DNA of 64,000 bases from Microbacterium memoriense (GCF_025398275.1 NZ_JAODOR010000002.1:79534-143533); one strand, 5' to 3'; positions 1-8,567 are shown, numbered from the stretch's first letter. Translations and numbers: made by a program. Notes: generated by a model not told the origin, from the letters alone.

Positions 1-2
1 GG

Positions 3-503
3 ATGCCGGCACCCTTCGGTGAGGGCACCGCGCGCACAGCGTTGCAGGTCGCCGGAGACCTCGCGACCGAACTGCGCGTGCGGGATGAAGTCCACAAACG
101 CCTCGCGCTCTTGCCTGCGCCCACACCGTCCGCTCCGGTACCGCGCGTCGATGCGGCGACGCGCGAACAGCTCCGCGAGACGTACGCCGAACTGCGCGGC
201 ATCGCCGCCGATGTGCCGGATGCCTCGATCCGGCGGCGCTTGTCGGTGCTCGAAGCGCGCCTGTCGGAGATGTCTCGCGACGACACGGAGCCGGCCGAAG
301 TCCTCGACGTGCGCTTGTCGCGGCGCGAACTCGATGTGCTCTCCTGTGCCGCGCTCGGTCAGACCAACGCAGAGATCGCCGCGACGTTGACGCTGCGCGA
401 AGGCACCGTCAAGTCGTACCTGCAGTCGGCGATGGCCAAGCTCGACGCGGGGACACGCCACGCCGCGGTTGCCAGAGCGCGGCGTGGCGGGCTCCTCCCC
501 TGA
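3..503 (+). CDS. LuxR-type HTH transcriptional regulator, C-terminal part
   Basis: The last ~60 residues form a LuxR/FixJ-type helix-turn-helix: LSRRELDVLSCAALGQTNAEIA followed (after a short gap) by REGTVKSYLQSAMAKLD matches the classic pattern in which the TVK...L helix reads DNA. The part before it (residues ~1-100) is helical and has no recognisable domain. Only two bases precede the first ATG, and regulators of this type usually carry an N-terminal sensor or GAF domain, so the gene is probably truncated by the window edge and the true start lies outside. It ends 13 bp before lsr2, so the two may be co-transcribed. Target genes cannot be inferred. Confidence 0.7.
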   Translation: MPAPFGEGTARTALQVAGDLATELRVRDEVHKRLALLPAPTPSAPVPRVDAATREQLRETYAELRGIAADVPDASIRRRLSVLEARLSEMSRDDTEPAEVLDVRLSRRELDVLSCAALGQTNAEIAATLTLREGTVKSYLQSAMAKLDAGTRHAAVARARRGGLLP

Positions 504-516
504 CTACACTTCCCCC

Positions 517-876
517 ATGGCCCGCAGAATTGTGCATCAGCTCGTTGACGACCTAGACGGATCGGTTCTGGAGATCGGTTCCGGCGAGACCGTCTTGTTC
601 TCGCTCGACGGCACCGCGTACGAGATCGATCTCACCGAAGACAACGCCGATGCTCTGCGTGCTGCGTTCGCACCGTTCATCGCGGCCGCGCGCTCGGTGT
701 CGGCGCGGAGCGGCGGCGCCCCGGGCGGCCGCGGTGCGCGCGGGGCGGCGCAGAAGCGAGCCGGTCAGCGCGACTACGCGCCGATCCGCGCGTGGGCGGC
801 CGAGAACGGCTACACCGTGTCCGAGCGTGGGCGCGTGCCGGCATCCGTTCTCGACGCGTACGACGCCGCGCACTGA
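517..876 (+). CDS. lsr2: Lsr2-family nucleoid-associated protein
   Basis: A 119-aa Lsr2 homologue, the actinobacterial counterpart of H-NS that bridges DNA and silences AT-rich, often foreign, genes. The N-terminal half (ARRIVHQLVDDLDGS, then a beta-rich part ending in YEIDL) is the dimerisation domain. A Gly/Ala/Arg-rich linker follows. The C-terminal DNA-binding domain (residues ~85-119) holds the AT-hook-like RGR in VSERGRVPASVLDAY. The ATG at 517 gives the usual family length; an in-frame start 48 bp upstream would add an unrelated tail that overlaps the previous gene. Lsr2 is relevant to the A/T-rich accessory region further along the window. Confidence 0.93.
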   Translation: MARRIVHQLVDDLDGSVLEIGSGETVLFSLDGTAYEIDLTEDNADALRAAFAPFIAAARSVSARSGGAPGGRGARGAAQKRAGQRDYAPIRAWAAENGYTVSERGRVPASVLDAYDAAH

Positions 877-883
877 TCCGCGA

Positions 884-2422
884 TCAGAGCAGCGGCCCGT
901 GCCGCACGATGCCGACGGGGACCGCTCCCCCGAACAGCTGATCGATCGTCACGAGGGAGAGTCCGCGATCGCGGAGCCCCGCGACGACATCACCGAAGAC
1001 CCGCGCACTGCCGTTCTGAATGTCGTGCATGAGCATGATGGTGCTCCGCTCGGGCCGCTCGATCGCGAACGTGAGGAGCTCCTCGTCGCTCGGACCGGCC
1101 CAGTCCCGCGTGTCGACGCTCCACATGATCGCCGGCTGGGCGGCGAGAGCGAGGACGTGATCGTCGATGAAACCGCCGGGTGGCCGGAAGGTTCCGACGG
1201 ACTGGCCCGATAACTGCTGCAACAGCGCGCGGGTGTCGCCGAGTTGGGCCCGCACCTGCTCATCGGTCAGGTCGGTGAGATACGGGTGGTCCCACGTGTG
1301 GTTGCCGACCTGGTGGCCGTCGGCGGCGACGCGCGCCACGGTCTCGGGGTGACGCTGTGCGTTCTTGCCGAGCATGAAGAAGGTGGCGGCCGACTGTTCG
1401 GCCTCGAGCACATCGAGGAATCCCGGGGTGAGCGACGAGGGGCCGTCATCCAGGGTCATCGCCATGCACGGCACGAGGTCGCAGGGCATCCGTTCGAAAC
1501 CGGAGCCCGCGCTCATCGGACCTGCGTACGCACCGACGGCATCGCCGACGGCCAGGCCCATCGGGGTGAGCGCGGAGGATGCCACCGCAGTGGTGAACTC
1601 GACGGCGCGCTTTTCGTCACGACTGCGACCCTGCCAACGCACGAGACCGTCGAGCTCGGGCGCGTGCAGGCTATCCGGGACGGGGATGCTGATCTTGCCG
1701 TCCTGCAAGCTCGCCTGCTCGAGAACACCCGCGAAGTGCGCGAGTTGTTCGGCGTCGGGTGCGCGGACCGGCGCGAGGCTCAGGCTTCCGAAGGTCCGGC
1801 GCAGGGTGTCGACGGTCATCGTCCACAGCGCGGCCGGGTCGGTGAACAGGTCGGCACCGGTCACGACCATGCCCGTGGACAGGTCGGTGTAGATCGTTGT
1901 CGTCTCGTCGCTCGCAACGACGCCATCGACGCCGGTCACGGTGCGGATGCTCTCGGCGAACACCGATCCGCGCGCGAGGGCGATCTCGCAGACGATGACG
2001 ACACCACTCCGATCGCCGAGCACCTCGGTCGCCCGGGTAGTTGTCGCGCCGGGCGCACACCCACGCTCGCCGAGCCCTGCGCCGGCGTCGAACACCTCGG
2101 GTCGATAGCCCATCCCCGAGACGCTGGCGCGGTCGGAGACGGCGGTGCGCACGAGTCCTTCGAGGACCGCGTTGATCGCCGGGTTTCCCGGGAGTGCCGC
2201 CCACCGCGCGTCGATTCCGATGTCGTCGTTGCGCAGCCTCATATCCAGCGTGTCGACGGATGCCGGGTCCCCGACATCCGGTCCTCCCGGAACGGATGCA
2301 GCGACAATCTGCCCGTCCACATCCCACCCGGCCGGCGTCCACGACGCCCGGAGTTCGGGCGCACAAGCAGTCAGGCTCGCCACGACAAGCGCGCATACGG
2401 CAATGGTCACGATCCGTCTCAC
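884..2422 (-). CDS. Lipoprotein polysaccharide deacetylase (NodB domain)
   Basis: A 512-aa secreted lipoprotein. It starts at GTG 2422 with a signal peptide and lipobox (VASLTAC). The middle (residues ~40-290) resembles the RsiV/DUF3298 type of module, with TDLSTGMVVTGADLF. The last ~210 residues are a carbohydrate esterase family 4 (NodB) deacetylase with all five motifs: TLDDGPS, HTWDH (metal Asp/His/His), RPPGG, DTRDW and LMHD. It probably removes N-acetyl groups from cell-wall polymers at the outer membrane face. The GTG overlaps the stop of the upstream gene (GTGA), so the two form an operon. A long open frame continues upstream, but the lipobox and overlap fix this start. Confidence 0.88.
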   Translation of the reverse strand: MRRIVTIAVCALVVASLTACAPELRASWTPAGWDVDGQIVAASVPGGPDVGDPASVDTLDMRLRNDDIGIDARWAALPGNPAINAVLEGLVRTAVSDRASVSGMGYRPEVFDAGAGLGERGCAPGATTTRATEVLGDRSGVVIVCEIALARGSVFAESIRTVTGVDGVVASDETTTIYTDLSTGMVVTGADLFTDPAALWTMTVDTLRRTFGSLSLAPVRAPDAEQLAHFAGVLEQASLQDGKISIPVPDSLHAPELDGLVRWQGRSRDEKRAVEFTTAVASSALTPMGLAVGDAVGAYAGPMSAGSGFERMPCDLVPCMAMTLDDGPSSLTPGFLDVLEAEQSAATFFMLGKNAQRHPETVARVAADGHQVGNHTWDHPYLTDLTDEQVRAQLGDTRALLQQLSGQSVGTFRPPGGFIDDHVLALAAQPAIMWSVDTRDWAGPSDEELLTFAIERPERSTIMLMHDIQNGSARVFGDVVAGLRDRGLSLVTIDQLFGGAVPVGIVRHGPLL

Positions 2423-2991
2423 GGCGTCACCGCAATTCGGGAGAACTCCACGCGGGAGAGGAACGCGGCGAGCTCTGCGTCGTACGTCTCGGGTGCGGTG
2501 CTCGTGAAAGCGAGCACCGCACCCTCCTCGACAACGGCACCTACGGTCGATCGCGCATCGGTACGCGCGTGGAGGACGGTGACGGAGCCGACCGGCTCGG
2601 AATCGAAGACGACGTTCGGAACCGTCTGAGCTGCCGCCGCCGCTTCGGGGTCGGCCTCGACCAAGAGGTGCACCTGAAGCGTCATGACCCCATCGGGGCT
2701 GCGAAGTGTGGCCCGCGTGTCGTCGAACAATGCACGAGAAAACGACCACCCCGCGTCGAGAGGCACCGAGGCCGACGCGCCTTCGGCGTCGAGCGTGAGG
2801 GTGGTGTCGACCCCCGATACTTCCGCTGTCGCCACCGACCAGATCGTGGGCCCCACGGTGACGGTCGCCACACCGATGGCCGCAACCAGAAACGCACCCG
2901 CGACGGTCGCACCCACGACCGACGCCCGCGCGCGAGAAGCCCCCACACCGGAAGATCCTGCCAGCGCCACGGAGATACCGCCGGGAGGCAC
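2419..2991 (-). CDS. Single-pass membrane protein of unknown function
   Basis: A 190-aa protein with one N-terminal transmembrane helix (about residues 25-52) and a beta-rich extracytoplasmic part; it is not recognised as any named family. The external part has phrases such as LDAGWSFSRALF and GVMTLQVHLLVEADP that recur in small actinobacterial membrane proteins of unknown role. It is translationally coupled to the downstream deacetylase lipoprotein through a GTGA overlap, so a role in the same cell-envelope process is likely by context only. The start at GTG 2991 is uncertain because no convincing ribosome site precedes it. Confidence 0.65.
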   Translation of the reverse strand: MPPGGISVALAGSSGVGASRARASVVGATVAGAFLVAAIGVATVTVGPTIWSVATAEVSGVDTTLTLDAEGASASVPLDAGWSFSRALFDDTRATLRSPDGVMTLQVHLLVEADPEAAAAAQTVPNVVFDSEPVGSVTVLHARTDARSTVGAVVEEGAVLAFTSTAPETYDAELAAFLSRVEFSRIAVTP

Positions 2992-3070
2992 GCGGGTGGC
3001 GGTGGATACAGCACAGCTGACGCATAATAGACGTGTGCCACTGTCGGCACTGAAGTCAAGATGAGGTTCT

Positions 3071-3412
3071 ATGCCGTACCGCGATCAAGCCCGGGTTCAG
3101 TCCTGGGTGGAGCAGTTCCGCTCCGAGCAGCACGTCGACACTGCCGTCGACGTTCTGGAGAAGGACTTCACCGCCGGTCCCGAGTCGGGTCTCGTCGTCG
3201 TGACGCTTCGCACTGTGTCGACCGTCACCTACATCCAGCCGGTGATCTCGGACGGCATCCCGAAGTGGGTCGTCACCTTCGAGCCGCGTGCAGAAACTTT
3301 CGACCTCGACAGCGTCGCCGTCTCCCAGCTCGCTCAGGACCTGTTGGCCTTGGCGAGTCTGTGCACCTATTTGCAGCTGAAGACCGACGAAGCACTGATC
3401 GCCTCCTCGTAG
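3071..3412 (+). CDS. Conserved hypothetical protein, 113 aa
   Basis: A small soluble alpha/beta protein with no signal peptide or membrane helix. A central run, TVSTVTYIQPVISDGIPKW, is followed by a Leu-rich amphipathic helix (SQLAQDLLALASLCTYLQL). I do not recognise a characterised family. The GAGG about 8 bases before the ATG supports the start. A CATAAT at 3023-3028 is a possible -10 box. It is divergent from the membrane protein/deacetylase pair and convergent with the following two-gene unit. Confidence 0.6.
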   Translation: MPYRDQARVQSWVEQFRSEQHVDTAVDVLEKDFTAGPESGLVVVTLRTVSTVTYIQPVISDGIPKWVVTFEPRAETFDLDSVAVSQLAQDLLALASLCTYLQLKTDEALIASS

Positions 3413-3428
3413 CCGGCGCCGCCAGGAC

Positions 3429-3755
3429 TCAGAGGAACGGAACGACCGTTCCCGCCGTCAAGGCAAGCCCGCCCGCGACGACGCCCGACACTGCCGCGAC
3501 CCGCTGATACACGCGTTGCGCCTGACGATCGCGCCGGGCCGCTTCGGGATCGGGCACCGACAGCACCGCACGCTTGGCTTCGCTCAGCGTGTCATAGCGA
3601 CCGACCGGCGTCGCCCGTCCATCGAAGGCCAGGTACGCGCCGTTGTGTGATCGGTCGACCGAGCCGAGGTACTCCCCCGCCCGCGAGACGACGTAGAGGC
3701 CGGCGTCGACGCGCGCCCAGGTCGGGCTGGCGACTCCGGGAATCGTGAGGCTCAT
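3429..3755 (-). CDS. Small hypothetical protein with C-terminal hydrophobic helix
   Basis: A 108-aa protein of unknown function. The first ~70 residues look soluble (SPTWARVDAGLYVVSRAGEY, then a charged helix). The last ~22 residues form a hydrophobic segment (VSGVVAGGLALTAGTVVPFL), so it may be tail-anchored. Its start overlaps the stop of the upstream gene by 4 bases (ATGA), showing a two-gene operon with the 114-aa protein at 3752-4096. No function can be assigned. Confidence 0.6.
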   Translation of the reverse strand: MSLTIPGVASPTWARVDAGLYVVSRAGEYLGSVDRSHNGAYLAFDGRATPVGRYDTLSEAKRAVLSVPDPEAARRDRQAQRVYQRVAAVSGVVAGGLALTAGTVVPFL

Positions 3756-4096
3756 GCGGCCCTCCGCAGGTCGGACGTCACGGCTACGGGGCGCGCGACG
3801 GGTTCAGCAGCAGTGAGGTCGAGCGTGACGCCGCCCGAGCTGTTGGCGGCGTTGGCCAACTCCTCGAGGTAACGGCGATCGAGGACTTCTTCGGCCTTGT
3901 CGAGCTCGAAGCGGAGCGGGATCGAGCAGTGCAGCCAGATCGTCGAGCGTCCTTCGGGGCAGTCCCGGCTCGTCCACGACACCGAGAAGCTTTCGGAGCG
4001 ACGCAACTTCGTCGTCGCAAGGACGCGAAGATGTGCGAGCTCACGGTCGGGGATCTCGATCCCGTCGGTGGTGTTGCCGTAGTAGAGACGTCCCAT
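3752..4096 (-). CDS. Small conserved actinobacterial protein (DUF7882-like)
   Basis: A 114-aa protein beginning MGRLYYGNTTDGIEIPDREL. That opening, plus RRSESFSVSW and STIWLHCSIPLRFE, is typical of a small protein widely present in Microbacteriaceae. From memory, databases sometimes label it an ATP-dependent DNA ligase; nothing in it resembles a ligase (no KxDG motif and far too short), so I treat that label as an error. The start has a strong ribosome site (GAGGAG 8 bases upstream). It leads a two-gene unit with the next gene, overlapping by 4 bases. Its promoter region is shared with the divergent MarR gene. Function unknown. Confidence 0.6.
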   Translation of the reverse strand: MGRLYYGNTTDGIEIPDRELAHLRVLATTKLRRSESFSVSWTSRDCPEGRSTIWLHCSIPLRFELDKAEEVLDRRYLEELANAANSSGGVTLDLTAAEPVARPVAVTSDLRRAA

Positions 4097-4207
4097 GCTG
4101 CGCTCCTCAAGGTCGGTATTGCTCTTCCGAAAGGTTACTCATAAGAAAAGTAGTTAGTCAAGCGAGATAGTCGACGGGTGTATAGTAAACCGATCGAGTA
4201 GCTAGAA

Positions 4208-4711
4208 ATGTGCCGAAGCGGCATGGGGGTGAACGTGACCGATCTCGACGACGTGCAGACCGTGGATGCGGTCTTGCGTGCCTACGAACGATTCCGCGCG
4301 GCGGATGCCGCCATGCTCGTGCGCGTGCGCACGCACACCGGCCTCGGCGAGAACGAGTTGGCGATCCTTCGTTTTCTTCTCAGCGAGCGCGCGAGCGAGC
4401 ACGACGTGAAGCCGAGTGAGATCGCCCGCCACTTGGGCGTGAGCTCGGCATCCACCACTGCCCTCCTCGACCGTCTCGAGAAGGCGGGGATGGTCGTGCG
4501 GGCCAGCAATCCGGGCGACCGGCGCAGCATCTTCATCGAGGCTACCGCTGATGCGGAGCAGGCGATCGCGTCGACCTATGAGGTCTTCGAAGGACGCCTC
4601 GCGGACCTGATGGCAGACATGTCCGCCGAGGAACGCCGCGACGTGATCGCGTTCTTCTCTTCTCTGTCCGACGCCGCAGACGCCACCGCAGAGCTCACGC
4701 CGACGCGCTGA
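4208..4711 (+). CDS. MarR-family transcriptional regulator
   Basis: A winged-helix regulator of about 160 aa. The recognition region reads PSEIARHLGVSSASTTALLD, and the wing carries NPGDRRSIF with the conserved DRR. MarR proteins bind palindromic operators as dimers and are often released by phenolics or oxidants. The ATG at 4208 follows a TATAGT (-10) at 4181-4186 by about 22 bases; ATG 4223 and GTG 4229 are alternative starts. It is tail-to-tail with a clear paralogue at 4718-5212, only 6 bp away. The divergent gene at 3752-4096 may be a target. Confidence 0.85.
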   Translation: MCRSGMGVNVTDLDDVQTVDAVLRAYERFRAADAAMLVRVRTHTGLGENELAILRFLLSERASEHDVKPSEIARHLGVSSASTTALLDRLEKAGMVVRASNPGDRRSIFIEATADAEQAIASTYEVFEGRLADLMADMSAEERRDVIAFFSSLSDAADATAELTPTR

Positions 4712-4717
4712 AACCCG

Positions 4718-5212
4718 CTACGCGTCGATCTCGTCGACGGCGTCGCGCATCGCCTGCAAGAAGCCGATGACACTCGCCCGATCGGCGCCGGTCATCGGCC
4801 GCACGACATCCATCATGCGCGCGTGCATCGCCGACAACGTGTGACGCACTTCTTCCTCAGCCTTGGCGCTCGACGTGATCAGAATGCTACGCCGGTCGGC
4901 CGGGTTCGCCATGCGCGTGACGTGGCCGCTGCGCGAAAGGCGATCGAGCAGGGCCGTCGTCGACGCGGACGTGATGCCGAGGTAGCGGGCGAGGTGGACC
5001 GGGGTGACCGGTTCATCGCGCTTGCTCGCGCGTGCGAGGTAGCGGAGGACCAGCAGTTCGTTCTCGCCCATGTCCATGGATTGCTGAGTGCGCCGGCGCA
5101 TCGCCATCTCGGCCGCACGGTAGCTGCGGAGCGCCTGCAGCACGGCAGCATTGGTCGCCTCATCCGTGTCGGCGTACCAATACGCCGAGCCCTCTTCGGT
5201 TTCCCCAGTCAC
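4718..5212 (-). CDS. MarR-family transcriptional regulator (paralogue)
   Basis: A 164-aa winged-helix regulator. The helix-turn-helix (LARYLGITSASTTALLDRL) and the wing (NPADRRSI) match the neighbouring MarR protein nearly residue for residue, so the two look like a duplication. The N-terminal arm contains EEGSAYWYADTDEA, absent from the neighbour, and may adjust ligand binding or dimerisation. It lies 48 bp downstream, on the same strand, of the SulP transporter gene, so it may be transcribed with the transporter or regulate it. Confidence 0.83.
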   Translation of the reverse strand: MTGETEEGSAYWYADTDEATNAAVLQALRSYRAAEMAMRRRTQQSMDMGENELLVLRYLARASKRDEPVTPVHLARYLGITSASTTALLDRLSRSGHVTRMANPADRRSILITSSAKAEEEVRHTLSAMHARMMDVVRPMTGADRASVIGFLQAMRDAVDEIDA

Positions 5213-5260
5213 GAAGAACCATTCTGGTGGATGCGCGTGGACTTCGGGCGGTCCGCCGCG

Positions 5261-6757
5261 TCAGTGCTCGGCGCCGAGGTTGCCCGTCAGTCGGCGGTGG
5301 AGCGCCGCGGCGGTGTCGTTGAGCCCCTCGATGGTGACGCTCTTGCCCAGCCGTTCGTACTTCGTGACGATCGCATCGAGGGCCGCGACCGTCGACGCAT
5401 CCCACACGTGTGAGCGCGTCATGTCGATCACGACGCGTTCGGGATCGCCTGAGTAGTCGAACTGGGTCGTGAGGTCGTTGCTCGACGCGAAGAAGAGTTC
5501 GCCGTCGACGATGTAGTGCGCCACCCCCTCGGAGGCTGTGCGCGTCACCGTGACGAAGTGGGCGACGCGGCGCGCGAACATCACCATCGCGGCGACCACG
5601 CCGAGCACGACGCCGATCGCGAGGTTGTGCGTCCAGACGGTCGCCACGACCGTGATCAGCATGACGGCGGTCTCGCTCTTCGGCATCCGCTTGATCGTCG
5701 CAGGTCGGATGCTGTGCCAATCGAACGTCGCTATCGATACGACGACCATGACGGCGACGAGCGCGGCCATCGGGATGATGGCGACAACGTCCCCGAGCGC
5801 GAGGATCAGCACCAGTAGAAAGACACCGGCGAGGAAGGTCGAGATACGCGTGCGCGCGCCCGAGGCCTTGACGTTGATCATGGTCTGGCCGATCATCGCG
5901 CAACCGCCCATCCCGCCGAACGCGCCGGAGAGGATGTTCGCCGCGCCCTGACCGAGCGCTTCGCGCGTCTTGCGCGAGTGGGTGTCGGTGATGTCGTCGA
6001 CGAGCTTCGCGGTCATGAGAGATTCAAGAAGGCCGACCACCGCCATCGCGAGCGCGAACGGGGCGATGATCTGCAGAGTCTCGAGCGTCAGCGGCACCTG
6101 CGGCAGGAAGAGCTCGGGCAGGCTGGTCGGCAACTCGCCCTGATCGCCGACGTTCGGCACATTCCACGCGAACACGACGACCGCGGCCGTCAGCAGCACG
6201 ATCGCGACGAGGGGCGCGGGGATCACTCTCGTGATCCGCGGCATGAGATACATGATCGCGAGCCCCACGGCGACGAGCGGATACACGAGCCACGGCACGT
6301 CGACGAGCTGCGGGAACTGCGCCGTGAAGATGAGGATCGCCAGCGCGTTGACGAAGCCGACCATCACGGACCGCGGGATGAACCGCATGAGCTTCGCGAC
6401 ACCCAGCACGGCGAGGACGATCTGGATGAGTCCGCCCAGTATCACGGTCGCAATGAAGTAGTCCATGCCGTACTCACGGGCGACGGGCGCGATGACGAGC
6501 GCGACTGCACCCGTCGCCGCCGTGATCATCGCCGGGCGGCCGCCGAGGAACGAGATCGCGACGGCCATGATGAACGACGAGAAGAGGCCGAGCCGCGGAT
6601 CGACACCCGCGATGATCGAGAACGCGATCGCTTCGGGAATCAGCGCCAGTGCGACGACGAGCCCTGCGAGCACCTCGCGGGTCAGCAGGCGTGGGTTGCG
6701 AAGAGCCTGCAGAACAGTCGGTTCGATGCGGTAGCGCGATGCGGTCGCGGTCGACAT
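5261..6757 (-). CDS. SulP-family inorganic anion transporter with STAS domain
   Basis: A 498-aa SulP/SLC26 permease. The N-terminal signature LNPRLLTREVLAGL-like segment leads into 10-12 membrane helices, with family phrases such as IPEAIAFSIIAGVDP and FGGMGGCAMIGQTMIN. The last ~95 residues form a cytoplasmic STAS domain (FASSNDLTTQF ... VVIDMTRSHVWDASTVAALD). Bacterial relatives carry bicarbonate, sulfate or dicarboxylates; the substrate cannot be told from sequence alone. The start has a good ribosome site (GGAGG just upstream of ATG 6757). No carbonic anhydrase or sulfur-assimilation gene is adjacent. Confidence 0.9.
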   Translation of the reverse strand: MSTATASRYRIEPTVLQALRNPRLLTREVLAGLVVALALIPEAIAFSIIAGVDPRLGLFSSFIMAVAISFLGGRPAMITAATGAVALVIAPVAREYGMDYFIATVILGGLIQIVLAVLGVAKLMRFIPRSVMVGFVNALAILIFTAQFPQLVDVPWLVYPLVAVGLAIMYLMPRITRVIPAPLVAIVLLTAAVVVFAWNVPNVGDQGELPTSLPELFLPQVPLTLETLQIIAPFALAMAVVGLLESLMTAKLVDDITDTHSRKTREALGQGAANILSGAFGGMGGCAMIGQTMINVKASGARTRISTFLAGVFLLVLILALGDVVAIIPMAALVAVMVVVSIATFDWHSIRPATIKRMPKSETAVMLITVVATVWTHNLAIGVVLGVVAAMVMFARRVAHFVTVTRTASEGVAHYIVDGELFFASSNDLTTQFDYSGDPERVVIDMTRSHVWDASTVAALDAIVTKYERLGKSVTIEGLNDTAAALHRRLTGNLGAEH

Positions 6758-7004
6758 GGGGCCTCCGAGAAGGGGAATGCGCGCGCATCGACGTCAGAGG
6801 TGTCGACGCGAGAGAGGGTGGATGCGCGGAATCGCACCGCATCCGACTCTAAGCGATCACCGAAACCCGCCCCGGGACACCGCGGCTCCTGGCCCGCCGG
6901 CGGCCACGCGCCACCGCCGCAGGCGGGCGGGCTGGCGGGCGGACGGGCTGGTGGAGCGAGCAGGCGGGAGAGCCGCTCGCGCGTCCCGCACGATGTCCAT
7001 GCGG

Positions 7005-7121
7005 TAGAATTGAAGCCTGTTCGGCCACGGCGGTCGGGGTAGGCGCAGGCACCTCGTGCACTGTTTGTCCGAGGCTCGAAACCTCCAGCACTTCGTTCTG
7101 AGAAGCCTGGAGGGTTTTTCT
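7005..7121 (+). promoter_or_regulatory. Promoter and structured leader of the MFS efflux gene
   Basis: A TAGAAT at 7005-7010 is a plausible -10 box, giving a leader of about 105 nt. In its 3' part, CCTCCAG (7082-7088) pairs perfectly with CTGGAGG (7107-7113), and CTTC pairs with GAAG inside. The right arm contains the GGAGG ribosome site of the TTG start at 7122, and the hairpin is followed by a T-rich run (TTTTTCTTTGTCTTTTT). An alternative pairing, GAGG (7071-7074) with CCTC of the left arm, would free the ribosome site. This is the layout of an attenuator controlling a resistance gene. No ATG-started leader peptide longer than two codons is visible. Confidence 0.5.
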
Positions 7122-8567
7122 TTGTCTTTTTCCCTGCCCCCCATTCATCGTTGGTGGACGCTAGCTGTCCTGGCGCTCACCCAGCTGGTTGTCGTCCTCG
7201 ACGCCACGATCGTCACCATCGCCCTGCCGCAGGCTCAGCAGGAGCTCGGGCTCTCCGATGTGGAACGCCAGTGGGTCATCACGGCGTACGTTCTCGTCTT
7301 CGGCGCGCTGCTGCTGCTCGGCGGGCGCATCGCCGACTATTGGGGACGCAAGCGCAGCTTCATGGTCGGAATGATCGGATTCGGCGCCGCTTCCGCGTTC
7401 GGCGGCCTCGCCCAGACCGGAACGGAGCTGATCATCGCCCGCGGATTGCAGGGTTTGTTCGCGGCTCTGCTCGCGCCGGCTGCGCTCTCGTTGCTGACCG
7501 TCACCTTCGCCTCTGGCCGCGACCGCAACACGGCTTTCGCCGTCTTCGGGATCATCGGCGGAACGGGAGCCGCGATCGGCCTCTTGCTCGGCGGCGCACT
7601 CACCGAGTTCACGAGCTGGCGGTGGTGCCTTCTGGTGAACGTCGTCTTCGTCATCGTCGGGATGATCGGCGGCGCGCTCTTCCTTCGCGAGAGCAAGGCC
7701 GACGGCGACAACACGTACGACATGTGGGGAGCCATCACCGTGGGCCTCGGTCTCGGTTCACTCGTCTACGGCTTCAGCCTCGCCGAGCAAGGCTGGGGCA
7801 ACCTCGACACCATCGGCTTCCTTGCGCTCGGCGTGGCGCTCCTCGCCGTGTTCGTGCTGATCGAGTCGCGGGTGGCACAGCCCCTCCTCCCTCTTCGCAT
7901 CATCCTGAACCGCGTGCGCGGCGGGGCCTTCCTCATCCAGACGATCGTCGGCAGCGTGCTGATCGGCGCGACGCTCTACCTGACGTTCCATTTCCAGATC
8001 GTTCTGGGCATGGAGCCCCTCGTCGCGGGTCTGGCGAACGTCGCGATGACCGTCGTGATCCTGATCGTCGTGCCGATTCTCACGAAGCTGCTGCCGACGA
8101 TCGGCCCCCGCATCCTGATGATCGTCGGTCCGCTGTTCGCTGCCGCCGGACTCTTCGTCCTCAGCTTCATCACCCCGGATGGCGACTACGTCACCCAGGT
8201 CCTCCCGGCTCTGGTGCTGCTCGGCGCCGGGCTCGCGGCGATCTTCGTTCCCCTGCAGAATCTCGCACTCACCGGAGTCGCCGCGCACGACGCCGGCGCC
8301 GCCTCGGCAACGGTGAACGCGGCGACGCAGATCGGTGGCTCCATCGGCCTGTCGGTCTTCACCGCGATCTATGCGCGCGCGGCCGAAGACTCCGCGGCAT
8401 CGGGAAGCATCCCGTTCGCCACGTTCACGGATGGCTACTCGGCGGTGTTTCTCGCCTCCGCCATCACCATGGTCGCCGCCTCACTGATCGCCGTCTGCAT
8501 GATCCGAGGCACGAAGAGCGAGCTCCTCCCGCAGGGTGAGCAGGTGCGGACCGCGCACGTGGGTTAG
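7122..8567 (+). CDS. MFS drug efflux transporter, DHA2 (14-TM) type
   Basis: A 481-aa major facilitator protein with about 14 membrane helices. It has the DHA2 family marks LDATIVTIALPQAQ in helix 1, motif A GGRIADYWGRKR between helices 2 and 3, and motif C GGTGAAIGLLLGGALTE in helix 5. Relatives (EmrB/QacA/LfrA type) export drugs, dyes and antiseptics using the proton gradient. I place the start at TTG 7122, which has a GGAGGG ribosome site 8 bases upstream. The frame is open back to GTG 7056, but that would encode the attenuator hairpin as protein. It is likely regulated through the leader. Confidence 0.88.
   Translation: MSFSLPPIHRWWTLAVLALTQLVVVLDATIVTIALPQAQQELGLSDVERQWVITAYVLVFGALLLLGGRIADYWGRKRSFMVGMIGFGAASAFGGLAQTGTELIIARGLQGLFAALLAPAALSLLTVTFASGRDRNTAFAVFGIIGGTGAAIGLLLGGALTEFTSWRWCLLVNVVFVIVGMIGGALFLRESKADGDNTYDMWGAITVGLGLGSLVYGFSLAEQGWGNLDTIGFLALGVALLAVFVLIESRVAQPLLPLRIILNRVRGGAFLIQTIVGSVLIGATLYLTFHFQIVLGMEPLVAGLANVAMTVVILIVVPILTKLLPTIGPRILMIVGPLFAAAGLFVLSFITPDGDYVTQVLPALVLLGAGLAAIFVPLQNLALTGVAAHDAGAASATVNAATQIGGSIGLSVFTAIYARAAEDSAASGSIPFATFTDGYSAVFLASAITMVAASLIAVCMIRGTKSELLPQGEQVRTAHVG

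Noticed and set aside
1244..2629. Long plus-strand open frame opposite the deacetylase
   Set aside because: Antisense shadow typical of high-G+C DNA, with no domain and His/Arg-rich composition.
2423..3025. N-terminal 200-residue extension of the polysaccharide deacetylase frame
   Set aside because: It is Arg/Gly-rich shadow of the overlapping 190-aa gene; the lipobox and the GTGA overlap place the true start at 2422.
3752..4096. ATP-dependent DNA ligase
   Set aside because: 114 aa, no nucleotidyltransferase motif; the label attached to such proteins in databases looks wrong.
7056..7121. GTG 7056 as the start of the MFS transporter
   Set aside because: It would translate the hairpin and ribosome site into a 22-residue tail unlike the family; TTG 7122 has an ideal ribosome site.
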